64,000 nucleotides of DNA, from contig OZ037767.1 of assembly GCA_964035545.1 (NCBI GenBank), positions 13,914,801 through 13,978,800 of the forward strand. The letters run 5' to 3'. The position numbers and the translations under genes were made by a program. Source of the DNA: Bugula neritina. Lineage: Eukaryota; Bryozoa; Gymnolaemata; Cheilostomatida; Bugulidae. Position 1 is the stretch's first letter, and each line of letters opens with the position of its first letter. Shown here piece by piece: positions 39,557-63,869 of this stretch. Below the pieces are notes generated by a model. It did no database searches. It saw nothing but the letters and a program-made list of their open reading frames with translations, and was not told the origin of the DNA.

Positions 39557-42500
39557 ATGACTTTGGCTGAGCTGGAGAAGTTTGTCACGGGTCCTGCCAT
39601 ATACAAAGGGTAAGTTCACGTCTGCAACTCAACTTCTGCTGTTTAGTTAGAAGCTCTAAGTCTACTGTTCCAGTTTATTCTCACTGTCTATATGCCCTGG
39701 CTGAGCTATGGCTTTTATGAAATACACTCTAAATACTTCACAACTTTGATTGTATTTCTCGGGATTTGAAAATATCTTAAATATAAGAATAGGTCTCCGA
39801 AAAGCTTTCTTCAAGTTAACATTTATTGAGTGGTTGTAGTTTTTTGAAAATTTGTGTGTTACGCTTATCAACTACTTTTGAGGCTAAGTCATTTAAGTTA
39901 TATCACAATAAGCTTCCATTAAATGAAAATCAAAGTGAAAATAATATCAAATTCAGGTTTCTGTTATATAAGACCACCTGAGTTGACTTTCACTTGAATG
40001 GCAATGAGAAAATTTACTCTGAACTATTATGTGTAATGGGTTTAAATACTTTAATTTGGTTTTGTACTGAAACTACAATACTACTAACAAGTTATTGGTT
40101 CCATTTATTTTATTTTTTATATTATTTAGAATTAGTATATTTTATTTTTTATATTATTTAGCATTAGTATATTTTATTCTACATACTACCTATAATACTG
40201 GGATAATATTACCCAATTATCTTGCGCAGTGCTTTTATGGGTTACAGAATCTGCCTACGTACTGGTAAACCTGTAAATGATTATATTTAATTGATAGCTA
40301 GTCTGTAAGGTATTTTCATGCACACTACCTAATAGCCCTGTGCTACTAGCTATAGCCTACAATTAGTTTGTATGAAGGAGTGTAAAGTACTATAACTAGC
40401 TAAAGCTGCCAAATTTAAGTTGATTTCTTCATTCAGAGCTACACCTCTGTCATGAAACCTGGTAGGTCATCACCTTCTTTAGTGTAATCTCTAAGCAGTA
40501 TTTACAGTAAAAGTAAGTATTTATTTTACATGCAACACTGTAGGTGTTTATTTACTATTTTCTCAACGCTATTTGAATGTAACTTTTGCCAAGTTTTGTT
40601 CCTTAGTGATTTTGAGAATTGTCTTACTTCTTCGTATATTGTAACATACAGTAGCAAATAATCTACAGTATTTAGCAGTAAGTTTATAGAATTACGGCAA
40701 CTGTAGATGTAAACTGTTGGTCGCAGGGTTAGTAATTAATATAATTTCTTTGGTTTCATGGCTTTAGATAGAGTTTCACTCAAATTATTGTACAAGTCTG
40801 TGGTTATTTTGTCACATAATTTCCAAGCACGCAAAATTCTCTTAAAATATTGACAATGCAGAATAAACAGATTAGTACCTATAGTTTAATAGCAACTTGA
40901 TTTCACCAATGGCCCACCACTAGTTACCACTAACTAACTGTGGCACTGAAATTATACAGTGTTACACCACCCTGTAAACAATGCTACATCTTACTAAATG
41001 GTGTATTACGTAACATCTCAGTGTAACACATCTCAGTAGCTACTTGTACAGCTTGCTATTATCTTTATTCATATTGAGCCCCAGTCAGAAATTTTTATGC
41101 CACTCCTATATTTTTTACTTTGATTTTTGAAAGTGTAAAAGACGTAACATTTTAGTTTGACCAACTCTACGCTGCCACACCACTATATTACTCTTAAAGG
41201 CAGCAAACAGTAGGCTATTGTGTAGCTTTTAACCCTTTAGTGTCACTGTTTTACTGGACCTTGTTTTGCACAACAAGCTGCCGGGATTGGTGCCCTCATA
41301 TTCACCAGGTTAATCGCCTGAGATCTTCACCAGCAGAAAGGGGCGGTCATTCAACTAAACTCACTAGTCAGGTTTTTTAAATGCACCTCAGCTACTGCTT
41401 GCCTTTAAAAAGTGGAGTATAATCTAAGCCAATGCAATGAGTACCAGCATGTTAACTGAAGTATCTTTAGCTGATGTTCATTAGGTTATACTGCTTAGCA
41501 CTACCTACTACTACTATAGTACTGATATACTAATATTGTTTTATTTAAACAGTAAATTGGTATATTTTTATGTATGGTATTGATTGATTATTGATGTATT
41601 TCTTGGTATCGATTGATTATTGACATATGTATTGATTATTGATATATTGATTGATTATTGATATATTGATTGACTATTGGTTTATGAACTGAATTCAGAG
41701 ACTAGTCAACTAAATGCTGATTAGGTCAGTTTGAGTCACTCTAGTTAACCGCAGACTTCCAATGAGTTACATAACCTCCAAGACAATATTTGTCAACTGA
41801 TGTGATAAAAAGTTTCATGTCTTATTGCTTTTTGTCATGGGAAAGCAACCTCTTACAATCACTTGTTGTAGCCAAAATAAAATGAATAAATATAATTTAG
41901 TAGATAATTTTGCATTAGTACCATATTCAATTAGACCAGCTGTTAACATATGCATTTAAATCACGTTCGATACGTTTCTGTCATTTCAATATCCTTCTTA
42001 AGAGTGTGTGCACCTTGCAATAGCCTCACTTCTAGATGTTCTGCCCACGAATCATTACATTGCAGTTGTGGGCGAGTATTATATAGAAACGCTGAAGCTA
42101 ACGCGTGGTTACTGAAGCGTGTAAATTCATGCATATTCTGCCAAGCGGAGATTTCTGGGATGATTTATTATTTCGAGTTAACGTTACTTCAGTTTTGACT
42201 TGTTTCCTCGGCAATTCAAAATATAAACTTTTAAGGGACGGCTCTCTAAGCCCCCAGCCTTGGTTCCTGGAAGCAAGTGTTGTGAATTGGTACTTTGCCA
42301 CAATTTCCAGTTATTTCCTCTTTTACCAGAAAGTCACTGACTTGCAGCTACCAGATGCTACTACCGTAGGGTTAGCGTGCCAGGGCAGACTGGTACCGCA
42401 TGACTACAGTATACTATAATATACTACTCTATACATGCTACAGTATACTATAATATACTACTCTATACATGCTACAGTATACTATAATATACTACTCTAT

Positions 42501-44584
42501 ACATGCTACAGTATATACTATAATATACTACTCTATACATGCTACAGTATACTCTATACATGCTACAGTATACTATAATATACTACTCTATACATGCTAC
42601 AGTATACTATAATATACTACTCTATACATGCTACAGTATACACTATACATGCTACAATATACACATATCCCCAAGTGTGCCCTGTAATTACTTGTTTTAT
42701 TACCTGCTGAGTAGTCTGAGATACGACTACTACAATAGTCTGAGGCACAGCATAACAATTATACCATAATTAGCATTCCTTAGTAATTAGATTACTCTAT
42801 CCTCTAATTAATATTTATTTGCCCACAAACTGTGATATTGCTAATTAGTCTACACTAGTTTATATATATTATTATATATACAAATATTTTTATCACTATT
42901 CGGAGTTGTAAGTTCTTGGAAATTTGCCAGATTTTTGTTTTGCTTGACAAATGCTCTAATATCAATAATGGTTGAACTTTTACACATTTTATTGGATATT
43001 TTGAGTTTTAAATTGTTTTGCTTACTGCCATTGGCTGAATGCTTTAGTAAAGACGGCATTTATTGGTTGTAGCAGCAGCAGTTGCAGTCTGATGCAATCC
43101 CCACCACAGCAGCAGGTCTCTGTTGGACAGAAAAGAAAACCTGATGAAACTCTGACTGGAAATGTAGCCCAGTTTGTGGACAACAGCAACCTTTTTCATC
43201 TCACCCTATCCAAGATTTTCACACCGCCCCCTAAGAGGACAGGTAAGTGTGTGATTTATGGCTAAGAATTAGTTTTGTTTCAAGTTGCGTTTATACCTCT
43301 GCTGAAAAAGTTCCGCGTTTCAGTTAATAACGCTTGTCTGAGTACCCCTTTATAGTCAAACTGAAACTCGGTGAAATCAAATTGATGCGGAAGCTTACTT
43401 TCAAAAAGTGAAATTTGACTCGCCTAATCGCTATTTAAATTAGTGAAGTTGACAGCATAAAATCGATAATTGAGAAGGTGTAGGCGATATAATTATTAAC
43501 ATATGAGTCCGTCATCTAATCCGCCAAAGTCACAACTAAATAATGATGTTAGGAGGTATTACTTCTTTTGAGTACTATTCTGAAATTGGCCGATTAAGTT
43601 ATCACAATACAAAAATTTCTGCGAGTGGCTTTTACAATGCAATGCATCTCGGAAAAATTTCAACTCCGCCAAATTGCATTTCTGACTAAAAATCATGAAG
43701 GTATAAAAGCAACTTTAGCCTTGAAGCCTTGACTTTAGTGTGGTTATGTGGAGTGATGCGCTGTAAATGTATATATTTAGTTCAAGGCAGACTGAGGCTA
43801 TAAGGAGATGTCATCTAGAAATTTATTGTTAGAAATTGTGATGGATTGTGATATTAATTTACTGTGAATTTATAGACTTAGTGCAAGGCAAGTGGATAGT
43901 TTGAAGTAGGGAGTGAGGCTATGCCTGTCATTTAGAGATATATTGCTAGAAATTGTGATAAGTTGATAAATCTATTTATAGCTCACGCCTTAGTTACCAG
44001 TCTATTAATAAGTTTCTTGAAGACAACTCCAAAATATCTGTTTTTTAGAGCCGCCTCTGCTACGATGCATGTTTCTCAGGCGACTCATGAAACAACTACA
44101 ATACGGCGTCTCACCTCAAACTCCGTGTAAAAAGATTAGCCTTGACCTTAGCCTCAGTGAAGAAGACATGATGCCGTCGTCACCGCACCCTTCCTATTCT
44201 CCGGAAAGCGCCAGAGAGCTCTATATCCCCGCCCATTTGTCTTCCTCCAGTCCAGCACATCTCGCTCAACGCACAATCAGTCCTGATGCCACTGGCTATG
44301 CAACTTGCTTTGACTACGCAGCTAAGGAAACTCCATCAGCAGTGACCTTCACCTCTGAGGTCGTCGACACCTTGAGTATGGATGGTTGCCAGGCAACAGA
44401 TAATATTATAAGTGCCCCCACTGAAATGATTGACCATAACATGATACCCTCCTTTGAGAACATGGACTTCCACTCTCTTGTGCAGTGCTCAGTCGAACAG
44501 CTGAATTGTAAGGAAGAACATTCTAGCAAACTAAATCACGCTGATGAGTTAGACAGTATTATGCAAGTTTTAGTTAGTATGTAG
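39557..44584 (+). CDS. SERTA domain-containing protein (CDCA4/SERTAD/taranis family)
   Basis: Three exons in phase: 39557-39609, 43073-43242, 44049-44584 (252 aa). There are three family hallmarks in order. A basic KRK motif (VGQKRKPDE, residues ~36-44) sits where vertebrate members bind cyclin A. A SERTA domain spans the last intron (LFHLTLSKIFTPPPKR|TEPPLLRCMFLRRLMKQLQ). The C-terminal motif is ELDSIMQVLV, compared with ELDHVVEILV in CDCA4. The middle is Ser/Pro-rich. Family members are nuclear cofactors that modulate E2F, CDK4 or chromatin complexes; Drosophila has a single member, taranis. The SERTA domain is interrupted by an ~800-bp intron. Which vertebrate paralogue is closest cannot be told. 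Confidence 0.85.
42405..42660. repeat. ~34-bp tandem repeat (CTACAGTATACTATAATATA core), ~7 copies
   Basis: Units contain GCTACAGTATACTATAATAT and ACTACTCTATACAT, some truncated to a 19-bp form. The array lies in the first intron of the SERTA gene. Confidence 0.93.
43283..43715. mobile_element. Possible MITE with ~17-bp inverted ends in SERTA intron 2
   Basis: The left end AGTTGCGTTTATACCT and the right end AGGTATAAAAGCAACT are near-perfect inverted repeats about 430 bp apart. No target duplication was identified and the interior is non-coding. Confidence 0.45.
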
Positions 44585-46806
44585 CAGTCAAATCTTGTTG
44601 GCATGTGACGGCAGGTTCTAGTTGGAATATTATATGTCGGCATGTGTCAACATGTAGTAGCAGGTGCTCTTATTTTACTTATGAAGTCTGGCTATTGGGA
44701 TATTTTCTCTTACAGCCTGTGTTAGTATTATATGATTATTATAAATTTTCTACTTCAATGATGTAACTTATTAATTTTTCGTTCTATTTAAACGCAATAT
44801 CTTATATACAATGACTATATTTTCATTCTTAAATTTTAGTGTACAAAGTGAAATTATTTATTTACTGACTTTGCAGTTCCAATCACTATGGCTTCCATAT
44901 TCTTACATAGCAGGCATTATCCTGGTGCTCTATCATTGGTACACAGTTTACAAAATATTTTATCAGCCATTTTATGCTCATCACTTTCATGTATACATAT
45001 TAAGAGTTATTGCCCCTTTTGGAACTGCTAGATTATCTGAATCATCACCCATTTATATTGTTCTAGTGTACTTTTAAGATTGCCATCGCATTTGAAATGT
45101 CACCCTACTTTTAAATATTGAAGTTTTTGTACAAATTGTAAATACACATAAATAAAAGAATAAACATAGAAAATAATACATACTTACTTTTATATCTTGC
45201 AGGTATAAACATAAAAGGAATATAATATTATCGGTACAGCTTAGATGTCACCAGCATATGCCCTAAATGATACATAAATGTCAGAGATATTACAAGTTTC
45301 GATTTATTGTGCTGCAGTTGAAAAGTAAAATTATAGTTGCTAACATTTGGTGTATAATATTCTTGTGCTAAGCAATGCGGATGAATTTATAAAAATCTGC
45401 CGAAAGTTGCCTACTCCACCAACATAATAATTATTCACGTTCTTTGCTTGTTGGCTAGCAAAGTCTCACTTTAGCGGTTAAAGTAAAGTTCTCTAATACG
45501 CACATCCTGTTTGAGCATAGGAACTGAGTTACGACATTGATGTTACTACTATCACTATGACCATGTCTGTTAGTATTACTAATAATTAATTTACTGTTAA
45601 TTAGAATATGTGATGACAGTTTGTAGCAAATGCTGTAGTAGTAGTAATACTATTATCGTTTTACGTAGCTATTTTTGCATTGAAAGTGTTAGTTTTACTT
45701 TTATTTCAATTTTGAGTTAATGACTTAATCAGTTATGATTTATGTTAAAATAAAAATTTAAATTTACTACCACCAGTGACTACGGCACTAGTGCTACTGA
45801 TTAAGCTTTCAGCTTTGGGTTTTATACTGTTAGTGTTGATGAGTTGCGTGTGAAGTTTTAGTTTTACTTTTATTTTAATAACTCATGATAAAGTAATAAT
45901 CATAATGTAATAATGAAGTTGCAGTTGCTGATCAGTGTGAGTGTTGGTTGCTGTTTTAATTTTTGACTTCTTATAGTTTAGGTTGTACTTATAGTTATTC
46001 TACTTTTATTGACAAATAATAATATTAATAAGTTTACTAAAAATTATAATGATTAATGATAATTATAATGATAATAATATCTAAATCAGTGATAATAATT
46101 ATATGATAATCATAATGCTTATACTTATACGTACTCTTATAGTCGTATCCATATTGATATTCACTTTCAGTATGAATATCAGTATTCACTAAAACTTAGA
46201 AATAAAACTAAAAGCGTATTATTGTCGTATAATTTTATTTTGTAAAATCACATGCAGTTTGAGTTTCATTAAAATAAACTTTTTTATTTGTTAGCGTTAA
46301 TGCTAATTGAGTAATAGTTTATTAATATAGGATTTGTGAGTCGTATATAGCCCAATGGCAATAAAAGTTGACAAAAACATAGGGAGCAATATTTTAATAA
46401 AAACTAAATTAAAAAACTTTGAGTATTCAAGTTTGACATTGAAAGTATGAGTTGAATATTATAGTGCTGCTCACATCTGTTGTTTTCAAGTTAAATAATA
46501 ATTTTATGTGATTGTCATTTTAATTATTAGGATTGAAATGTTTTGACCTCAGGATGAAATATGTTTTACCTTCAAAAATATTTATGCTTTTACAACATAT
46601 TGCATCTGATTGGTTACCTGTAATGGATAAAATGAGTCTGCTCTTTTGAAGGCAAAAATTAGTTTCTTTAGTGAAAACTCAATATATAATATTTCGAATA
46701 GCTCTTATTTTTAATATAGATAATAAGTTGTTTTGTTGTTGTTGGGTGCCCAACATAAAAATTAAAATTATAGCATTTGTTATTTAGTCATGACAAATGA
46801 AAGGCC
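44585..46806. other. SERTA 3' flank and intergenic low-complexity DNA
   Basis: AATAAA at 45151-45156 is a likely polyadenylation signal for the SERTA gene. From about 45540 to 46160 the DNA is degenerate TTA/ACT-type low-complexity sequence. No gene seen. Confidence 0.55.
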
Positions 46807-47853
46807 ATGGAGGAAAAGTTAGCCAAATATAGAGCTGCAAAACAAAGCCAGGCAAACTGTACATCAGAGTATGCTGAGAAGCCCCAGGGCTACCTTAAAT
46901 CTCTCTTTACAAGTTTCAAGGGTTCACAGGCTAGAAATGGCTCTGAATCTGAAGAGGTCAATGCTGGGGATTCCTGTGTTAATAAAAAGGAGCCAACTTT
47001 TTCTAATGGTGACAGTGTAAGAATTCAGACCCACAAATAACTATTTAACTATCAGTAGATAATAATTACTGTGTTATAATTTTTTAGTCAAATATATGCA
47101 ATTTTGCTTCTTTATTTTTGCATACAATGTCATACAATGTTATTAACTCTGTTTAGTAAATTTTGATATATTTGTGCAATATATATAAATAAAAAGGTAC
47201 CGAACACACACAATGTCTATGTAAAAGTTATTGATTTACAAGAAATTTGGTAATTCATATAAATTACTGTTAGTCTGATATTTAATTTGATAGGTAGTGC
47301 AAATAATTATTTGCAGCTTGACTTTAACATTTTTTTAATTTAAAATATGCTAGTTTTATAGTTTATGATATTAAACTAATATCCAGATATTTTTCTCCTT
47401 TTAATTTGCTTTGTTTACTTGGTATAGTTTGATTACATTGTTTCTATAATAAACTGAACCTTGAGTTCAGCATAGCACTTATAGACTGTATCATCTCTGT
47501 TCTGATTGGACAATCATAACCTGTTTTAGGTCACATCCTCCAACATTCCAGAAAATTCTGAAGACGTCCCAACAACTCCTGGCTACAGTAAGACAAAGCC
47601 TCTTCTGGCTGTGCTCTGGTGCCTGGTGATAACTATCTTAGCCTGCTATCAGCTAGCGGGGCCTTTCATAATACTAACAGTAATTGTCGCTATGGTGTAC
47701 TACGGTACTTCCTCTGGTAGAGTGAGGAAGAGAAATGAGCTTAGTGCCTACTCGGTATTCAACCCTAACTGTGTGAGATTGGAAGGCACTTTTACAGCTG
47801 AACAATTTGAAAATGAATTACTCCGTAAACCTCTAGATAGCAAGTCTAGCTGA
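46807..47853 (+). CDS. SAYSD1: SAYSvFN domain-containing protein 1
   Basis: Two exons: 46807-47016 and 47530-47853, phase 0 junction, 177 aa (human 183). The N-terminal half starts MEEKLAKYRAAKQ and is polar and disordered. In the second exon, a hydrophobic stretch (LLAVLWCLVITILACYQLAG with PFIILTVIVAMVYYG) is followed by the family-defining SAYSVFN motif in LSAYSVFNPNC and by ERLEGTFTAEQFE-type sequence at the C-terminus. SAYSD1 is an ER-membrane protein that recognises stalled, UFMylated ribosomes at the translocon in other animals. AATAAA at 47935-47940 is the likely polyadenylation signal. Confidence 0.96.
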
Positions 47854-48761
47854 TGTCCAACATCTGACTTCATTTTCTATAAATATTTTTATGTGCATAA
47901 CTGATTAGGTTTAAAGCTTGTATTTAAACTTTAAAATAAACAAAGTCCGATAAAGATGGCAGTTATATTTTCACTGCTGTAGTATTTATTATTAATATAA
48001 AATTACTTTTTATTTTACCCAAGTATGCCAAATGTTTTATTTATAAAGTCATATTTAAGTCATGTTAACAAAGCAAGATAACCTAAACTCAATTTTATAT
48101 TTGTAAGATATTTTAAATAAACATGTTAGTCTTGTACGACTGAATATTTCTTACTACTTTTAGAAAACTGCAATCTTAAATGAGTTCACAGGAAAGCAGT
48201 TTACTTTATTCTGTGTAGTTGGTATTGTCCACTTTCAGCATTCGGTTTATTGCACATCTGTAAAAACTCCCATGACTTTATCTGCCCCAAGATAACAGCC
48301 TACTGTATAATCTCTCCTAATTGCATTCTTATTGTAAAACAGAACTTGCTATTACCAGCTCTAAAGGTAAAATTCCTTAAAACAAAACTTCTCGAAACTT
48401 TTTAAATCAATTATATTAAAAATATCTTTAAAATTGATTGTGTTGCGTTTTGACTGCAAGAAATTACTGCTGTTTTCAGTTTTTCCAGAGTTATATTTCA
48501 TAAACTCTAGTCTCAGCACCTAAATGCTGCCAGAACATCATTTTCTTTGAAATTGTGAGCAGCTGCTGACTACAGTTCTATGCTAGCAGCACCTCATATT
48601 CTTATACGTCATGTGTAATAAACACAGCAGCGGTAAAACTTACAGATTGACAGTATTTTATTTAGTATATAAGTTAGCATTGTACAGCATACCAAACCTG
48701 CCTTTCTGAATAATAGCAAATCTGAACTGTTGGATTCAAATATTCACTACATACTCTAGAG
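47854..48761. other. SAYSD1 3' flank, no gene recognised
   Basis: AT-rich DNA after the SAYSD1 stop, holding its likely polyadenylation signal. No supported exon. Confidence 0.5.
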
Positions 48762-48982
48762 CAGAGGTGAGCAACTTCTTTTACATGAGAGCCAAATTTA
48801 GAAGTCACCCATAACCAAGGGCCACATAATTGTACACATACACATTAAATTTAATTATAATAAAGTAATTTGCCACCAAAGCTACGCTGTGCTAACCAGA
48901 ATGCATATAGCAGTTTTGGTTATCTTAAGCATTAAAAAGACCACTGAAAAATGGGCAAAAGGGCCACAAGTGCCCACCCCTG
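48762..48982. mobile_element. 221-bp hAT-type MITE
   Basis: Starts CAGAGGTGAGCAACTTC and ends ...GTGCCCACCCCTG. The inverted ends match as CAGRGGTGRGCA. It is flanked by CTCTAGAG (48754-48761) and CTCTAAAG (48983-48990), an 8-bp duplication with one change that fits the hAT target consensus nTCTAGAn. No coding capacity. Confidence 0.85.
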
Positions 48983-49183
48983 CTCTAAAGTCTATAAGAC
49001 AGTGGTTATATGGGTCTATGAATTGGCAGTATAATTGGATTAATAAAGTTAACAACTTTTTACATTTGTGGAAAATTTCATTTTTAGCAAATTAATGGAT
49101 GCATCCAGTTGGGAATATACAGTAAGTACACATTGACTCGTGTAGTAAAACTACATTTTCAAACTTACACACACTCGTTTAAA

Positions 49184-51679
49184 ATGTCACGACGTAAAGT
49201 TTTAGCTGTAGTGCTGATCACACTTGCCTCCATTCTTGTGGCAGCGGATGACCAGCAGGAAGCTGCCGGAGAAAACACAGAGCATCACCATGACGACCAC
49301 GATCACTTAGATTTAGGGTTTCTGGACTTCTTCAGTGATGAAAACACAGAGGATGATAGGTGTGTGTATTTCAGTAAACTGTAGTATTAAGTACAGTAAA
49401 AGTGTAAAAGACTAGAGTGGCTAGTAAAAGTTTAATGTGCACATTGATCTAGAAAAATATTAGTTTCTGCATTTGAAACACCTAATCTTAGAAGTTATCC
49501 ACACTTAAATAAAATTTATAAATAATTATTAAATATTAAATGTCCCCATTTTTCAAAGGGTATATTATTATATCCTAGTTCTTAGTCACAGTTTTGATTA
49601 TATAATTTGTGTTTTGTAATTCCTTGATTACAGTTAAAACTTTTATGTGATTATTACGTGTTATTCTACTGTATTTAATATATACCAGTCATGCGCGCAG
49701 GTGATATATAATCTACATAATATTATAATGTTCTATAGTTATATGTATATAGTTGATATACGGTTACACAAGTGCAGAAATATTATTGTAGTCACTTGGA
49801 ACAGCATTTGAGAGAGGACATGGGGATAGAGAAGAGTTTGGCTAACATGACTGAATCGGAGAAAGATTGGTATTACTTTAAGTGAGTAATATACCTGCAG
49901 ATAGTGTAGGTAATATACCGCCAGATAGAGTAGGTAATATACTTGCAGATAGTGTAGGTAATATACCTGTAGATAGTGTAGGTAATATACTTGCAGATAT
50001 AATAGTGTAGGTAATATACCTGCAGATAGAAAAAGTCATTACCTGTAATTATAGAGTGTTGCAGTTATTCTTATACACTGTATATTTACTTCTTATTATT
50101 TTACATGACTGCAGTTAGGCAGTGTGTGACACCTCTTGCAGGTAAGTGTCTGTAATATGACACACTCCTTGCAGGTAGGTGGTGCATAGTGCGACACTCC
50201 TTGCGAGGAAAGTGGCAAGAATGTGTTACTCATTTATTACAGCTGTATAATGTGGTATGCAGGCATATTTTAATAAATACGGTTAATATCATTGGAATCC
50301 CAAATAATATATATTACTTTAGATTAATGAAATGCAAAGCTCAATGTAGAAATGTGCTTAAATAATACTTAGCCTCACATCTAGAATATTCTATCAACAA
50401 ACTCTGGTCTACCAGAAAGTTCTGTGGCCCTACAGTATAGTCATTGTAAACACTTGAAGTGTTTGTAGATTACACGACACCAACGGGGATTTCATGCTGG
50501 ATGGTTTAGAGCTGTTCAAAGCCTGGCAGCACCACTATCTCGAGCATATGGGACAGGATGGTCTGTCCCACACAGATAACTCTACCGAAGAGATGAAAAA
50601 GTATATTGAGCAACAGAATGAATCTTTTGTTAGTAAGTATCACCGTGATAACGAACCAACATGGCTGTTGATGAATAGAATTATATATAGTAACTTTGAA
50701 ATTTCTAACTGGACAAATAAACTCCATAATTTAAAAATGCCCAAAATTTGTTTCAGGGGTTATAAATTGGAATATTTGCCTATCTAAGAGAAAAAATGTT
50801 TTGTTAGCTGGTTTCTCATTTGCTTAACTCATGCAGTTGGTGAACAAGTGATAACCTTTGTTGTAATTTTTTTCTGGAATTCAAACTTCTTTTAAAAAAC
50901 AGCTTTGTTGCATTTGGCTATATTGTGGAATGGGCATAGTTTCTTCCTCTTTATAAGTGCTCTGAAACATATGAACTCATTGCTGCCGCAAAGAGTCACA
51001 CTACCGCTGCTGACAGAGATTTGGCTTACCACAATATATATCACGTATTCCTAGTTATTTGTTGAACTCAAACTTGTAATTGGCACGTAGATAACACACC
51101 AGATATTTATTTGAAATGTTACAGCTTGCACATTCATAATTTTGAAGTGAAGGAATGTTATGACATAGCTATAAGGTATTAGTTAACAATAAGCTGAGGC
51201 GTGGAATTTACCCAGTTGTCTCCGCTAATGGTTAGCGCCCCTGCTTACAAGCCGGAGGTCTCGGGTTCGAATCCCGATAGAGGCAAAATTATTTTTTTAT
51301 ATTAGCATGCTTCATCATAAAATATTTACTAACTTTTGATTATCGTACTTTATACATACATTATTTAGCAATTAATACAGGTTCTGTATGCATGCAATCA
51401 GTTAGATATTGAGCTAGAAGCTTTACTGTAAGAACCTTCGAACAATATACTTACTAATTGTATTCATATTATATGGTGATAACTTGTGCTATATTGGTTA
51501 ACTGTGCCAGAGAAATAGGATTATTTCATGTTGTAGCAATGGTAGATGCGATATTAGAATCCCAAGACACAGATAATAATGGTTATATAGACTATGTGGA
51601 GTATATGTTTGCTAAGATCTACGCTAAGGAAGAGGAAGAAAGAGCTAAGTTGGCTGAAGAAAAGAAAAAGAAACAATAA
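49184..51679 (+). CDS. MCFD2: MCFD2-like EF-hand secretory-pathway protein
   Basis: Four exons in phase: 49184-49359, 49792-49881, 50469-50632, 51537-51679 (190 aa; human MCFD2 146). A signal peptide is clear (MSRRKVLAVVLITLASILVA). A His/Asp-rich segment follows (EHHHDDHDHLDLG), then an EHL-type helix (SHLEQHLRED). EF-hand 1 is DTNGDFMLDGLEL and EF-hand 2 is DTDNNGYIDYVEY, both with intact calcium ligands. The C-terminus extends into a charged helix ending KKKKQ, with no KDEL. In vertebrates MCFD2 pairs with the lectin LMAN1 to carry glycoproteins from ER to Golgi. The His-rich stretch and C-terminal extension are unlike human MCFD2, so a related secreted EF-hand protein is possible. Confidence 0.85.
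49886..50035. repeat. 24-bp tandem repeat (GTAATATACCTGCAGATAGT core), 6 copies
   Basis: Starts four bases inside intron 2 of the MCFD2-like gene, directly behind its donor. Each unit begins GTAATA and most end GTGTAG; one unit is expanded to 29 bp. Confidence 0.93.
51215..51290 (+). mobile_element. tRNA-like SINE head or tRNA pseudogene in MCFD2 intron 3
   Basis: Acceptor arms TTGTCTC and GAGGCAA can form seven pairs (one G-T wobble). The D-arm GCTAATGGTTAGC and T-arm TCGGGTTCGAATCCCGA are good. The anticodon region (CCCTGCTTACAAGCCGG) does not form a regular five-pair stem with a seven-base loop. It is related to the copies at 10500 and 26617. Confidence 0.55.
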
Positions 51680-52084
51680 TAAATCTAAATAACTGAAATA
51701 ATAGTTGCAAGGTTGTAGTTCAAATATGATTCTGATATTATTTTCTTAGGAAATTGAATAAGTTACTGTATTATATGCTTTAGATAGTAAAATTTGTTTT
51801 AAAGAAACTTTATGGGGTTAGCAATATTTTATATATTGTCGAAATGATTTAATTTCTTTTTATTATAATAAGCAATAGTTGTGACACTGAATGCAAATAA
51901 ATTTGAAGAAAACTCTAAAAGCAGAATTGAAGTTTTGAAATGTTGTTGTAAATATAAAATGTATAAAGATGTGAAAAATTCAAATTACACTCTAATGGTG
52001 CAAACTGAAATTAAGGCTCAGATGTGTAAATTGCAGTTGGTTTGTCCCATCTTTCTTTCTTAGCCTAGGAATCAACTGTTTAGC
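51680..52084. terminator. Convergent 3' ends with overlapping polyadenylation signals
   Basis: Only 405 bp separate the MCFD2-like stop from the amnionless stop. AATAAA on the plus strand at 51896-51901 and AATAAA on the minus strand (TTTATT at 51859-51864) imply overlapping antisense 3' UTRs. Confidence 0.5.

Positions 52085-63869
<11,785 letters not shown>

Noticed and set aside
41229-41244. TTAACCCTTTAGTGTC, like a piggyBac end
   Set aside because: No matching inverted partner found in the surrounding sequence.
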